A DNA stretch of 13,288 bases from VGEM01 sp033764265 (GCA_033764265.1 JANRJB010000106.1:1-13288), one strand, 5' to 3'; shown: positions 1-6,696, numbered from the stretch's first letter. Notes: a model not told the origin generated them from the sequence alone. Made by a program: numbers and translations.

Positions 1-1169
1 AAGCGCACGAACGGCGGGAAGCCGTCGATCACGTCGTTGATCAGCACGTTCTGCGGGCCGCCGTTGTTGACGTAAATGTCGAGCCAGCCGTCGTTGTCGA
101 GATCGGCCATGACGCAGCTGCGCGCGCCGCCGCGGTCGCCGGTGCCGGAGGTCTTGGTGATGTCGGTGAAGGACAGTCCCTGACCTTTGTCGATCTCGTT
201 CAGGTACAGGCGGTTGGCTTGGTCGGCGAGCGGCATGTACACGTCGAGATCGCCGTCGTTGTCGACGTCGCCCAGGCACGCTCCTTGAGCGTTGCCGGCT
301 AGCCGGAAGGCCAGCCCCGACGGCGGCGCGCGGTTGTTCATGACATTGGTGAAGGTGCCGTCGCCGTTGTTGACGAACAGCACGCTGTAGTCGCCCTCGT
401 TGGTGACCAGCGCGTCCATGTCGCCGTCGTTGTCGAAGTCGGCGAAGGTCGGCGCGCCTTGGGAATTGGATTCCTTGACCACGCCCTCCAGGGCAATGCC
501 GGACTCGTGCGTCACGTCGCTGAAGGTCCCGTCGCGGTTGGAGCGGAACAGGGTGTTGTCGACCTCGCCGTCGGCATTGCGGTGCATGATGTCGAGCCAG
601 CCGTCGTTGTCGTAATCGACAAACCCGATGCCGCCACCGGTGTCGCCCACGCCGCCGATCTCGGCGTCGCGGGCATTGCCCTTGCGCATCAGGCCGGCAG
701 CGCGGGTGACGTTCTCGAAGTTGGGCGCGCCGGTTTCTTTCAACAGGTTCCGGAACAGACTGGTGGGCACGTGTTTCGGCCGCGGCGCGCCGGGCGGGCC
801 GCCCGAGGACGGCGGCATTGTGGCGATGACCAGGTCGAGGTCGCCGTCGTTGTCGTAGTCGCCCCAGGCCGCGCCGCGCCCGAGCGTGCCGGGTGAATCG
901 ATGCCGCGCGCCGCCGCCACGTCGCGGAATTTGCCGGTGCCGTCGTTCTCCCACAGCCGCAGGGCGATGCCGGGGCCGATGGCTTCGGTCGAGACGAAAA
1001 TGTCCACGTCGCCGTCCTGGTCGTAGTCGGCGAACATCGGCCCGGTGCCGTTGAGCGCGGGGTCGTCCACGCCCGCGGCCTTGCCGGTTTCCTTGAACTT
1101 GATCTGCGCCTGGGCCGCCGCTACCGAGAACCCGAAAATGACGCCCAGAACCACGCCCCGAATCAGCAT
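1..1169 (-). CDS. Exported FG-GAP/VCBS-repeat protein (ASPIC/UnbV-like), C-terminus beyond window
   Basis: The gene reads from ATG (complement of 1167-1169) out through the left edge, giving 389 visible residues without a stop. Residues 1-21 look like a signal peptide (hydrophobic VVLGVIFGFSVAAAQA, likely Ala-x-Ala cleavage near AQA). The mature part carries six Dx(D)xDGxxD calcium-loop motifs at residues 48-56, 104-112, 185-193, 244-252, 301-309 and 356-364. Five of the spacings define a unit of about 55-59 residues, with one longer spacing of 81. Several units end with a DGTF-D-V-type strand. This is the FG-GAP/VCBS beta-propeller repeat seen in secreted proteins that often end in an ASPIC/UnbV domain; that end is not visible here. 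A strong Shine-Dalgarno (AAGGGGGAG) lies just before the ATG. Likely role: extracytoplasmic, Ca2+-stabilised propeller; substrate or partner unknown. The family assignment is firm, the function is not. Confidence 0.9.
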   Translation of the reverse strand, partial: MLIRGVVLGVIFGFSVAAAQAQIKFKETGKAAGVDDPALNGTGPMFADYDQDGDVDIFVSTEAIGPGIALRLWENDGTGKFRDVAAARGIDSPGTLGRGAAWGDYDNDGDLDLVIATMPPSSGGPPGAPRPKHVPTSLFRNLLKETGAPNFENVTRAAGLMRKGNARDAEIGGVGDTGGGIGFVDYDNDGWLDIMHRNADGEVDNTLFRSNRDGTFSDVTHESGIALEGVVKESNSQGAPTFADFDNDGDMDALVTNEGDYSVLFVNNGDGTFTNVMNNRAPPSGLAFRLAGNAQGACLGDVDNDGDLDVYMPLADQANRLYLNEIDKGQGLSFTDITKTSGTGDRGGARSCVMADLDNDGWLDIYVNNGGPQNVLINDVIDGFPPFVR

Positions 1170-1194
1170 CGCGCTCCCCCTTCCGAGAACGGGC

Positions 1195-1213
1195 GTCACT
1201 CTGGCAGAGTGAC
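1195..1213. promoter_or_regulatory. Perfect 8-bp inverted repeat in the divergent intergenic region
   Basis: GTCACTCT (1195-1202), a 3-nt centre GGC, then AGAGTGAC (1206-1213) form a perfect dyad. It lies 25 bp upstream of the FG-GAP start codon and 55 bp upstream of the aminotransferase start, so it could be an operator serving both, or a hairpin in either leader. There is no T-tract, so it is unlikely to be a terminator. The regulator is not visible in the window. Confidence 0.5.
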
Positions 1214-1268
1214 CCGTCAGCCGCAATTTCATCCCCCCAACTCACCGTCCTCCGGTCAGCAGGCCTGC

Positions 1269-2387
1269 ATGCGCAATGCCATCGACATCCCCGTGCGACT
1301 TCTCATGGGCCCGGGCCCGTCCGACGTGCACCCGCGCGTGCTCGCGGCGATGGCGCGGCCGACCATCGGCCACCTCGACCCGGTGTTCGTGGCGCTGATG
1401 GACGACATCAAGCAGCAGCTGCGCCTGGCCTTCCAGACCCGCAACGAGCTGACGTTCCCGATCTCGGGACCGGGCTCGACCGGAATGGAGGCCTGCTTCG
1501 TCAACCTGCTGGAGCCGGGCGATACCGCGATCGTCTGCATCAACGGCGTGTTCGGCGGGCGCATGAAGGAGAACGTCGAACGCTGCGGGGCGAAGGCGGT
1601 GGTGGTGCAGGACGACTGGGGCAAGCCGGTCGACCCCGACAAGGTGGACGCCGCGCTCAAGGCCAATCCCGGCGCCAAGCTGCTGGCGTTCGTCCACGCC
1701 GAAACCTCGACCGGCGTGCGATCCGACGCCGCCACATTGTGCCGGCTGGCCCGCGCCGCCGGGGTGCTGACGGTGGTGGACGCCGTTACCAGCCTGGGCG
1801 GCATCGCGGTCGACGTCGACGGCTGGGGCGCGGATGCGGTCTACAGCGGCTCGCAGAAGTGCCTGTCGTGTCCGCCCGGCCTGTCGCCGGTCACCTTCGG
1901 CCCGCGCGTGCTGGAGACGGTCAAGGCGCGCAAGACCAAGGTGCAGAGCTGGTTCCTCGATCTGTCGCTGATCACCGCCTACTGGGGCGGCGAGGGCGCG
2001 CGCACCTACCACCATACCGCGCCGGTCAACGCCCTGTTCGCGCTGCACGAGGCGCTGATCCTGCTGCACGAGGAAGGGCTGGCGCAGGCCTGGGCCCGGC
2101 ACGCCGCGCGCCATCGCGAGTTGGTGGCTGGGCTTGAGTCGTTGGGTTTGAGCCTGCCGGTGGCGCCGCCCGACCGGCTGCCGCAACTGAATCTCGTCTC
2201 GATTCCGGCCGGGGTCGAGGATGCGCCGGTGCGACGGGCCCTGCTCGACACCTACGGCCTCGAGATCGGCGGCGGGCTGGGGGCGTTCGCCGGCAAGGCC
2301 TGGCGGATCGGGCTGATGGGCCACAGCGCCAGCGCGCGCCACGTGCTGACCTGCCTGGCCGCGCTGAACAGCGTTCTCGGGCGCTAG
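1269..2387 (+). CDS. Class V PLP aminotransferase, alanine/serine-glyoxylate aminotransferase type
   Basis: A 372-residue protein in the PLP fold-type I class V family. From memory it resembles human peroxisomal alanine-glyoxylate aminotransferase (AGT1) along its length. Seen features: N-terminal LLMGPGPSDVHPRV (11-24), FQTRN (55-59), the ISGPGSTGMEA cofactor-binding segment (65-75), the VVDAVTSLGG block with the cofactor-binding Asp171, SGSQKCLSCPPG with the Schiff-base Lys197, the YHHT segment in the second half, and C-terminal RIGLMGHSA where the family has its carboxylate-binding Arg (about 346). Expected reaction: transfer of an amino group from alanine or serine to glyoxylate (glycine formation), in the cytoplasm. 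The ATG at 1269 is chosen because it matches the family N-terminus. The in-frame GTG at 1209 falls inside the palindrome at 1195-1213 and adds 20 low-complexity residues. The ribosome site is weak (AGCAGG), within the palindrome GCAGGCCTGC. Serine-pyruvate or purine-catabolic (PucG-like) use cannot be excluded. Confidence 0.9.
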   Translation: MRNAIDIPVRLLMGPGPSDVHPRVLAAMARPTIGHLDPVFVALMDDIKQQLRLAFQTRNELTFPISGPGSTGMEACFVNLLEPGDTAIVCINGVFGGRMKENVERCGAKAVVVQDDWGKPVDPDKVDAALKANPGAKLLAFVHAETSTGVRSDAATLCRLARAAGVLTVVDAVTSLGGIAVDVDGWGADAVYSGSQKCLSCPPGLSPVTFGPRVLETVKARKTKVQSWFLDLSLITAYWGGEGARTYHHTAPVNALFALHEALILLHEEGLAQAWARHAARHRELVAGLESLGLSLPVAPPDRLPQLNLVSIPAGVEDAPVRRALLDTYGLEIGGGLGAFAGKAWRIGLMGHSASARHVLTCLAALNSVLGR

Positions 2388-2395
2388 ACAAAGCA

Positions 2396-2430
2396 AAAGC
2401 CCGCTCAGCGGTTTGCGCTGAGCGGGCTTT
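2396..2430. terminator. Strong, probably bidirectional intrinsic terminator
   Basis: A perfect 15-bp stem (2396-2410 with 2416-2430) closes a 5-nt loop, GTTTG. It begins 8 bp after the aminotransferase stop. On the plus strand the stem's own TTT is followed by CGTC. On the minus strand it is followed by TTTTGCTTTG, the better U-tract, so it also fits the end of the minus-strand unit that carries the lysine-rich peptide. Confidence 0.9.
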
Positions 2431-2565
2431 CGTCACAACCGGTTTTCAAGCTGCGCAGACTTTCCCGGATGAAGCGTTGCGCTCCGTCTTTGAAGGGCGA
2501 GGCCCTTTCGTCCGCACGCGCCGATGAACCGTTTCCTGTTGTGCGATCCCTGTTATGAAGTCGGC
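2431..2565 (-). other. Gene-free 3' region of the lysine-rich peptide transcript, with small hairpin at 2493-2507
   Basis: I see no credible gene here. On the minus strand it would be the 3' untranslated part of a transcript running from the peptide gene to the terminator at 2396-2430. It holds a perfect 6-bp hairpin, AAGGGC-GAG-GCCCTT (2493-2507). Such a short structured RNA could act as an sRNA, but nothing in the sequence proves that. Confidence 0.3.
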
Positions 2566-2616
2566 TTACTTCTTTTTGCCGCCCTTTTTCTTCTTCGCTT
2601 TCTTTTTCGCAGCCAT
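2566..2616 (-). CDS. Lysine-rich 16-residue miniprotein
   Basis: The minus strand reads ATG to TAA: MAAKKKAKKKKGGKKK, ten Lys of 16 residues, with only Ala and Gly otherwise. A Shine-Dalgarno-like AGGGG sits 8 nt upstream of the ATG. The ORF lies in an otherwise empty, independently terminated stretch: the methyltransferase terminator (2821-2852) precedes it and the strong stem-loop at 2396-2430 follows. The composition resembles the Lys/Ala tails of bacterial histone-H1-like proteins, so nucleic-acid (DNA or rRNA) binding is a reasonable guess. Translation is not proven. Mixed AAA/AAG and GCT/GCG codon use shows it is not a simple repeat expansion. A larger open frame overlapping it (2405-2791, minus) reads into the terminator and looks spurious. 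Confidence 0.55.
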   Translation of the reverse strand: MAAKKKAKKKKGGKKK

Positions 2617-2667
2617 GGTCAACCCCTGTTGCTGTGAGAGCGAGGCCACGCCCGCATGAGCGTGACA

Positions 2668-2687
2668 CTTGAGCGATGACGCTCAAG
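2668..2687 (-). promoter_or_regulatory. Hairpin in the leader of the lysine-rich peptide
   Basis: CTTGAGCG-ATGA-CGCTCAAG forms a perfect 8-bp stem with a 4-nt loop, 52 bp upstream of the peptide's ATG. It is flanked by a direct repeat CCCGCATG at 2651-2658 and 2688-2695. It could be a stabilising 5' leader hairpin or an operator near the transcription start; there is no U-tract on the minus strand. Confidence 0.5.
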
Positions 2688-2696
2688 CCCGCATGT

Positions 2697-2724
2697 CTTA
2701 AACGCACTTGACACACTTGCACAA
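2697..2724 (-). promoter_or_regulatory. Possible promoter for the lysine-rich peptide unit
   Basis: On the minus strand TTGTGC (2719-2724) is followed after 16 bp by TTTAAG (2697-2702), a weak sigma-70-like pair (3/6 and 4/6 to consensus). It is the best match upstream of the leader hairpin and sits after the methyltransferase terminator, where a promoter would be needed. Confidence 0.25.
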
Positions 2725-2767
2725 GAGTTTTTCGTGACGCTCCGCAAAATCCTCTTGATTTATTTTT

Positions 2768-2798
2768 GAATCGAGAGTCCGTCGCGATCACTCGATTC
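2768..2798. repeat. 8-bp inverted repeat with 15-nt spacer
   Basis: GAATCGAG (2768-2775) and CTCGATTC (2791-2798) are perfect complements around a 15-nt spacer. The repeat sits between the methyltransferase terminator and an AT-rich stretch (about 2725-2767) upstream of the lysine-rich peptide's putative promoter, a place where an operator would fit. Function unknown. Confidence 0.4.
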
Positions 2799-2820
2799 TC
2801 GCGCCGCCGCGCGCGCCGCG

Positions 2821-2852
2821 AAAAAAATCGGCGCCGCGTTGCAGCGGCGCCG
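2821..2852 (-). terminator. Intrinsic terminator of the methyltransferase gene
   Basis: Read on the minus strand, a perfect 9-bp GC stem CGGCGCCGC / GCGGCGCCG (2844-2852 with 2829-2837) with a 6-nt loop is followed by A and seven T (2821-2828). It begins 57 bp after the methyltransferase stop: a textbook rho-independent terminator. Confidence 0.92.
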
Positions 2853-2908
2853 AGGCGAAGAGCGTTGCGACAGACCGGAGGCGATGCGCGCGCAGGATCG
2901 CGTGCGCG

Positions 2909-4045
2909 CTACTTCACGCCGACCAGGCAGGGGAACTGGAAGCCCTTGGTGGTGTAGTTCATCACGCGCGGCGGCGCGATGAAGTCGATCATCTCCAGCG
3001 CGATGTTTCCCTCGGAAAATCCGGCCTTTCTGCCTTGCGCGACGATGTCCATCTCGCGATAGGTGCCGCCGAATTTTTCGTTGTTGTTGTGCACCTCCCA
3101 CTCCGCCAGGAAGGCGTCGAACGGCGGCAGTTCCTTGAGGCGCGGATTGTCCATGTGCAGCATGACGCCGCCCGGGCGCAACAGCCGCAAGCTCTCAGCG
3201 AAGATACGCGGCACCGCCGGGGTCGAGGTCTCGTGCATGATGATGTGCGAGGTCACCACGTCGAAGAACCCGTCGGGGAAGTTGGTCGCCTCGGCGTTCT
3301 GCTGGCTGTAGTGGGCCTTGATCCCCAGCGCCTCGGAGCGCGCATGCGCGTAACGCAGGATCGATTCGCCGACGTCGATGCCGTAGACCTCGGCGTCGGG
3401 AAACGCCTCGGCCCAGGCCAGCGTGCTGTTGCCGGTGGTGCAGCCCATGTCGAGGATGCGCTTGGGCGCGATGTGCGGGAACCGCTTCCGGAAGTGGGCC
3501 ACCAGCGACCGGCCGAGAAAGTCGCTCTTCGGGCCCAGGTTGCCCATGGCGTACATAAAGGTGGCGCGATCGTACAGCGCGCCGGCCGACAGGTCGTCCG
3601 GCCCCAGGCTGATGTGATAGCCGCCCGGCTGCAGGTGGATGTCGTAGTAGGTCAGGTAGGGCGGCACCTTGAAATCGGGGTGCAGCGTCAGCGTGCCGCC
3701 GGCGCGGCCGCTGACCTGCCTGGCCCGCGCGGCCAGGTCGGGAAGCTGGCGCTCCACCGAGTCGATCACCGAATCCCAGGTCATCTCCTGGGTGTGGCGC
3801 TGCATGGCACTGTACATCTGGTAGTACGGATTGCGCGTCATCTCGGCGCGCACCTCGCTGCGCGTGGCGGGGTCGCGGCCGTGGCGCTTGGCGAAGTCGG
3901 GCCGTACCACCTTGGCGTAAACCTGCCGGTTGCCGCCGGCCACGTTCTGCGCCAGGTGCCGGCGGATATCCATGTAGTAGCCTTGCCGCGCTTCCTCGTC
4001 GTGCGTGCGGTTCACGATCAGGGCGTGTTGCGCCTGGGTCGCCAT
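2909..4045 (-). CDS. Class I SAM-dependent methyltransferase with long N-terminal extension
   Basis: 378 residues. The Rossmann-type methyltransferase core spans about 190-345: motif I ILDMGCTTGNS (197-207), acidic ribose-binding Asp224 in VYGIDVGES, QQNAEATNFPDGFFD (248-262, motifs II/III), SHIIMHE (266-272) and RLLRPGG (287-293). This is the Methyltransf_11/25 pattern of small-molecule methyltransferases. Residues 1-190 are not part of the usual core: a charged helical N-terminus, then a Tyr-rich segment (about 118-150, LTLHPDFKVPPY, YYDIHLQPGGYH) that may bind substrate. The C-terminal PCLVGVK ends the fold. The start is supported by GGAGA 6 nt before the ATG. It has its own promoter-like site (4079-4107) and terminator (2821-2852), so it is probably monocistronic. 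Substrate unknown: the sequence motifs do not distinguish a lipid, quinone or metabolite target. Confidence 0.85.
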   Translation of the reverse strand: MATQAQHALIVNRTHDEEARQGYYMDIRRHLAQNVAGGNRQVYAKVVRPDFAKRHGRDPATRSEVRAEMTRNPYYQMYSAMQRHTQEMTWDSVIDSVERQLPDLAARARQVSGRAGGTLTLHPDFKVPPYLTYYDIHLQPGGYHISLGPDDLSAGALYDRATFMYAMGNLGPKSDFLGRSLVAHFRKRFPHIAPKRILDMGCTTGNSTLAWAEAFPDAEVYGIDVGESILRYAHARSEALGIKAHYSQQNAEATNFPDGFFDVVTSHIIMHETSTPAVPRIFAESLRLLRPGGVMLHMDNPRLKELPPFDAFLAEWEVHNNNEKFGGTYREMDIVAQGRKAGFSEGNIALEMIDFIAPPRVMNYTTKGFQFPCLVGVK

Positions 4046-4078
4046 GTGCGGTCTCCGCGCTGGATTTGGACTGTGGCC

Positions 4079-4107
4079 AATATAATCCTACTCCCGCCGC
4101 GGCCCAA
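4079..4107 (-). promoter_or_regulatory. Putative sigma-70 promoter of the methyltransferase; TATAAT also on the plus strand
   Basis: On the minus strand TTGGGC (4102-4107) is 17 bp from TATATT (4079-4084), placing a start site about 25 nt before the methyltransferase ATG. The overlapping plus-strand hexamer at 4081-4086 is a perfect TATAAT that could serve the MFS gene, though no good -35 is seen 16-18 bp before it. The rest of 4046-4186 holds nothing I recognise. Confidence 0.45.
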
Positions 4108-4186
4108 CGCCCGACCGCGGCAATTCTGCGCCGTGGACGCGGCGGTCGCGGTTACCTAGGCTTGCGGGATGCGGCCGGGGGGAAAC

Positions 4187-4210
4187 ATGCGGGCGGAAAC
4201 GTGGGGGTGA
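4187..4210 (+). CDS. Possible 7-residue leader ORF coupled to the MFS gene
   Basis: ATG at 4187 opens MRAETWG and stops at TGA 4208-4210. A purine-rich GGGGGGAAAC directly precedes the ATG. The stop overlaps the GTG (4207-4209) in the transporter frame as GTGA, the usual arrangement for translational coupling. It may be chance in G-rich DNA, but it explains why the transporter's GTG has only a weak ribosome site of its own. Confidence 0.3.
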   Translation: MRAETWG

Positions 4211-5562
4211 CGGTCGACGCCGCGGCGGCGCCGTCCCCGAACCGGCTGCCCACCTGGCTGTGCCTGGGCTACGGCACGGGCATGATCGGCGCGCAGATTT
4301 TCCGCGACGCCCCGGCGTTCCTGCTGCTCATCTTCATGACCGACACGCTGGGCATTCCGGCCGCGACGGCGGGGCTCGCCATTTTCATCCCCAAGATCTG
4401 GGTGGTGTTCGCCGACCCCCTGGCCGGGCTGGCCTCGGACCGCATTTCGACCCGCTGGGGCCGGCGGCGGCCGTTCATGCTGGTGGGCGGCGGCCTGACC
4501 GTCGTGGGCATCCTCGCGCTGTTCAACGTGCCCGATCTGCCGGGGCCGACGGCCAAGGCGGTGTACATCACCGCGGTCTACACCCTGGCGCTGACGGCCT
4601 TCGCCGCCTTTTCCGTGCCGTACCTGACCATGGGCTCGGAGATGACGTCGGACTATCACGAACGTACCCGGGTCATGGCCTACCGCGTCGCCTTCATGGC
4701 CACCGGGCTGATCGTCAGCGGCTATGCGGCGGCGATTCGCGAATACGGCGGCCCGGGCGAGGCGGGCTTCACCTTCATGGCGTTCGTGATCGCCGCCATC
4801 TGCCTGGTGACGATGATGACGACGGTGTTCAGCACCGCCCGGGCGCCGTTCTACGACCGCCACACCACCGCCATGTCGCTCGGCGAGCAGGTCCGCCTTG
4901 CGCTCGCCAACCGGCCGTTCCTGGTTCTGCTGGCGGCGGCCTTCCTGGAACGCCTGGCCGAGGGCATCGGCTATGCGGTGCTGATCTACTTCCAGACCTA
5001 CGTGCTGCAGAATTCGGCCACCGTGCTGGGCAACATGATTTTCGTCCTGTGCCTGCCGACCATCCTGTCGCAGGGCCTGTGGGTGTGGGTCACCCGGCGT
5101 ATCGGCAAGATGCGCACCCATATCATCGTGCTGCTGCTGTATTGCGTGACCGTGCTGTTCTGGCTGGCGGCCGCGCCCGACCGCGTCTGGGTGACCTATG
5201 TCGTCGCCTTCTTCAGCGGCCTGTTCAACGGCGCGTTCATCCTGACCGCGCTGTCGATGCTGACCGACGCCGTGACCTACGACCGGCTCAAGACCGGGCT
5301 CAACCGCGAAGGCGCCTACACCGGGGTCTGGCTGGCGGCCGAGAAGGTGGCCTTCGCCCTCGGCACGCTGATCGTGGGTATCGTGCTCAGCCTGTTCGGT
5401 TACATCGAGACCGACGCCGCCACGCCGGTGACGCAACCCGACTCGGCGCTGACCGGCATGACCATCGCCTACGTGGCGATGCCGATCTTCTTCCACCTAC
5501 TGAGCCTGGTGTTTCTGGTGCGGTTTCGGCTGACCGAAGCCGACCTGACGCCGCGCGCCTAA
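4207..5562 (+). CDS. MFS transporter, GPH/MelB-type (sugar:cation symporter family)
   Basis: 451 residues from GTG 4207, with about 12 hydrophobic segments. The family signature is in the first cytoplasmic loop: DPLAGLASDRIS followed by RWGRRRPF (70-90), the Asp-Pro-x2-Gly-x2-Ser-Asp-Arg plus Arg-Trp-Gly-Arg-Arg-Arg-Pro pattern of the glycoside-pentoside-hexuronide family (COG2211, MFS_2). Other matches are VPYLTMGSEMTSDYHERTR in the first half and LTALSMLTDAVTYDRLKTG before the last helices. Family members take up sugars or related solutes with H+ or Na+ across the inner membrane; the substrate cannot be read here. Start choice: no in-frame ATG fits; GTG 4207 overlaps a leader ORF stop (GTGA), and GTG 4201 is the alternative. 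A frame open from 4066 adds a non-hydrophobic, unlikely N-terminus. Its stop overlaps the converging AI-2E gene by 4 bp. Confidence 0.88.
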   Translation: MTVDAAAAPSPNRLPTWLCLGYGTGMIGAQIFRDAPAFLLLIFMTDTLGIPAATAGLAIFIPKIWVVFADPLAGLASDRISTRWGRRRPFMLVGGGLTVVGILALFNVPDLPGPTAKAVYITAVYTLALTAFAAFSVPYLTMGSEMTSDYHERTRVMAYRVAFMATGLIVSGYAAAIREYGGPGEAGFTFMAFVIAAICLVTMMTTVFSTARAPFYDRHTTAMSLGEQVRLALANRPFLVLLAAAFLERLAEGIGYAVLIYFQTYVLQNSATVLGNMIFVLCLPTILSQGLWVWVTRRIGKMRTHIIVLLLYCVTVLFWLAAAPDRVWVTYVVAFFSGLFNGAFILTALSMLTDAVTYDRLKTGLNREGAYTGVWLAAEKVAFALGTLIVGIVLSLFGYIETDAATPVTQPDSALTGMTIAYVAMPIFFHLLSLVFLVRFRLTEADLTPRA

Positions 5563-6623
5563 CGCAGCGCGCCGGTCTCCGACATGGCGATGGCCACCGG
5601 CCGCGTGGCCGGAAACTGCGCCAGCACGATCATCAGCATGACGGTGATCGGCACCGCCAGGATCATGCCGGTGATGCCCCACAACGCGCCCCAGATCGAC
5701 AAGGACAGCATCATCACCACCGGGCTCAGGTTGAGCGAGCTGCCCATCAGGCGCGGTTCCAGCAGGTTCTCGATCGACGACTGCACGGCGACCAGGCAGC
5801 CGAGCACGACGGCCGCCGTCAGGGGCGAGCCGAACTGCAACAACGCCAGCACCGTCGGGAACAGCATGCCGAGCGGCGAGCCGATGTAGGGGATGAAGTT
5901 GAGCACGAAGATCAACAGTGCCCAGAACGGCGCGAAGTCGACTCCGGCGATGGTCAGCACGATGAAACTGGCGAATCCGGTCAGGAAGCTGATGAAGCTC
6001 TTGATCAGCACGTAGGTCTCGATGCGGTCGCCGATCTGCGACAAGGTCGCCCGCACCGATTGTTCCTTGGCGCCGTCGGGGAACAGAGCGCGCATCTTGC
6101 GGTCGAAGAACCGGCTTTCCAGGAGCAGGAAGGCGACATAGGCGAAGATCTGGAAGGTGTTGCTTGCGATGCTCTGGAACGCGCCGGCAAAGCGGCCGAC
6201 CACCGCGCGCAGGTCGACCTCCTCCAAGAGCGTGGTGAAGGTCAGCGGCCGGTCCTGGCCGACAGCGCGGGCGATGAACGCGTTGATCTGGGCCAGCAGC
6301 TCCTGCAGGCGGGTCTGGTACTCGGGTGCTGCGTCCACCACCGCGCGGATATTGCCGGCGATCATCTGCACCAACAGGGCGATCAAGAGGATGAACACCA
6401 GGATCGCCGCGGTCAGCGCCAGCCAGCCGGGCGCGCGCCGCGGCCCGAACGGGATGCGCTGGATGGCATGCGACAGCGCGATGATCAGGTACGAGATCAG
6501 GATCGCCAGCACCAGCGGCAGGAAAATGTCCTGCCCCGCCACCAACAGATACAGCGTCAAGGCCGCGATGCCCGCGGCCGCGCCGAAGTTGAGGATGTCG
6601 CGCGATCCCATCCGTTCGCCCAT
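5559..6623 (-). CDS. AI-2E family transporter (TqsA/PerM-like permease)
   Basis: 354 residues from ATG 6623. Family PF01594: paired N-terminal membrane helices (about 12-30, 32-52), a third (about 67-90), a soluble segment rich in charged residues (about 92-150), then further helices. Signatures are LNFIPYIGSPLG (241-252) and ENLLEPRLMGSSLNLSPVV (285-303) before the last two helices. Members are inner-membrane permeases. The name comes from E. coli TqsA, linked to autoinducer-2 export, but many relatives do other things, such as Na+/H+ antiport, so quorum sensing should not be assumed. The open frame continues upstream to 6695, but those 24 residues are polar and the ATG at 6623 (with AGGCGG 10 nt before it) starts just ahead of the first helix; ATG 6611 is an alternative. 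It lies 73 bp after DUF2283, probably in the same operon. Its TAG overlaps the converging MFS gene's TAA (CTAA, 5559-5562). Confidence 0.9.
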   Translation of the reverse strand: MGERMGSRDILNFGAAAGIAALTLYLLVAGQDIFLPLVLAILISYLIIALSHAIQRIPFGPRRAPGWLALTAAILVFILLIALLVQMIAGNIRAVVDAAPEYQTRLQELLAQINAFIARAVGQDRPLTFTTLLEEVDLRAVVGRFAGAFQSIASNTFQIFAYVAFLLLESRFFDRKMRALFPDGAKEQSVRATLSQIGDRIETYVLIKSFISFLTGFASFIVLTIAGVDFAPFWALLIFVLNFIPYIGSPLGMLFPTVLALLQFGSPLTAAVVLGCLVAVQSSIENLLEPRLMGSSLNLSPVVMMLSLSIWGALWGITGMILAVPITVMLMIVLAQFPATRPVAIAMSETGALR

Positions 6624-6696
6624 GGTGCGGAAGCCGCCTACTCGTTCTCGACGGACATCAAATGCGCCCAGCACATGCGACTGGATAAGGCCCAAA

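Noticed and set aside
72..1035. Repeated GTCGCCGTCGTTGTCG sequences as a CRISPR or tandem DNA repeat
   Set aside because: They encode the conserved DNDG calcium loops of the FG-GAP repeats, in frame and diverged between copies.
1242..2396. 384-residue open frame antisense to the aminotransferase
   Set aside because: Gln/His/Arg-rich translation without domains; a GC-bias shadow of the real gene on the other strand.
2708..2745. Plus-strand TTGACA at 2708 as a promoter
   Set aside because: No acceptable -10 at 16-18 bp and no plus-strand gene follows before about 4187.
2405..2791. 128-residue minus-strand frame overlapping the miniprotein
   Set aside because: It reads through the leader hairpin and into the terminator stem, has no recognisable family and lacks a good ribosome site.
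5559..6623. Quorum-sensing (autoinducer-2) function for the AI-2E gene
   Set aside because: The family name is historical; no luxS or lsr genes are visible and the family is functionally diverse.
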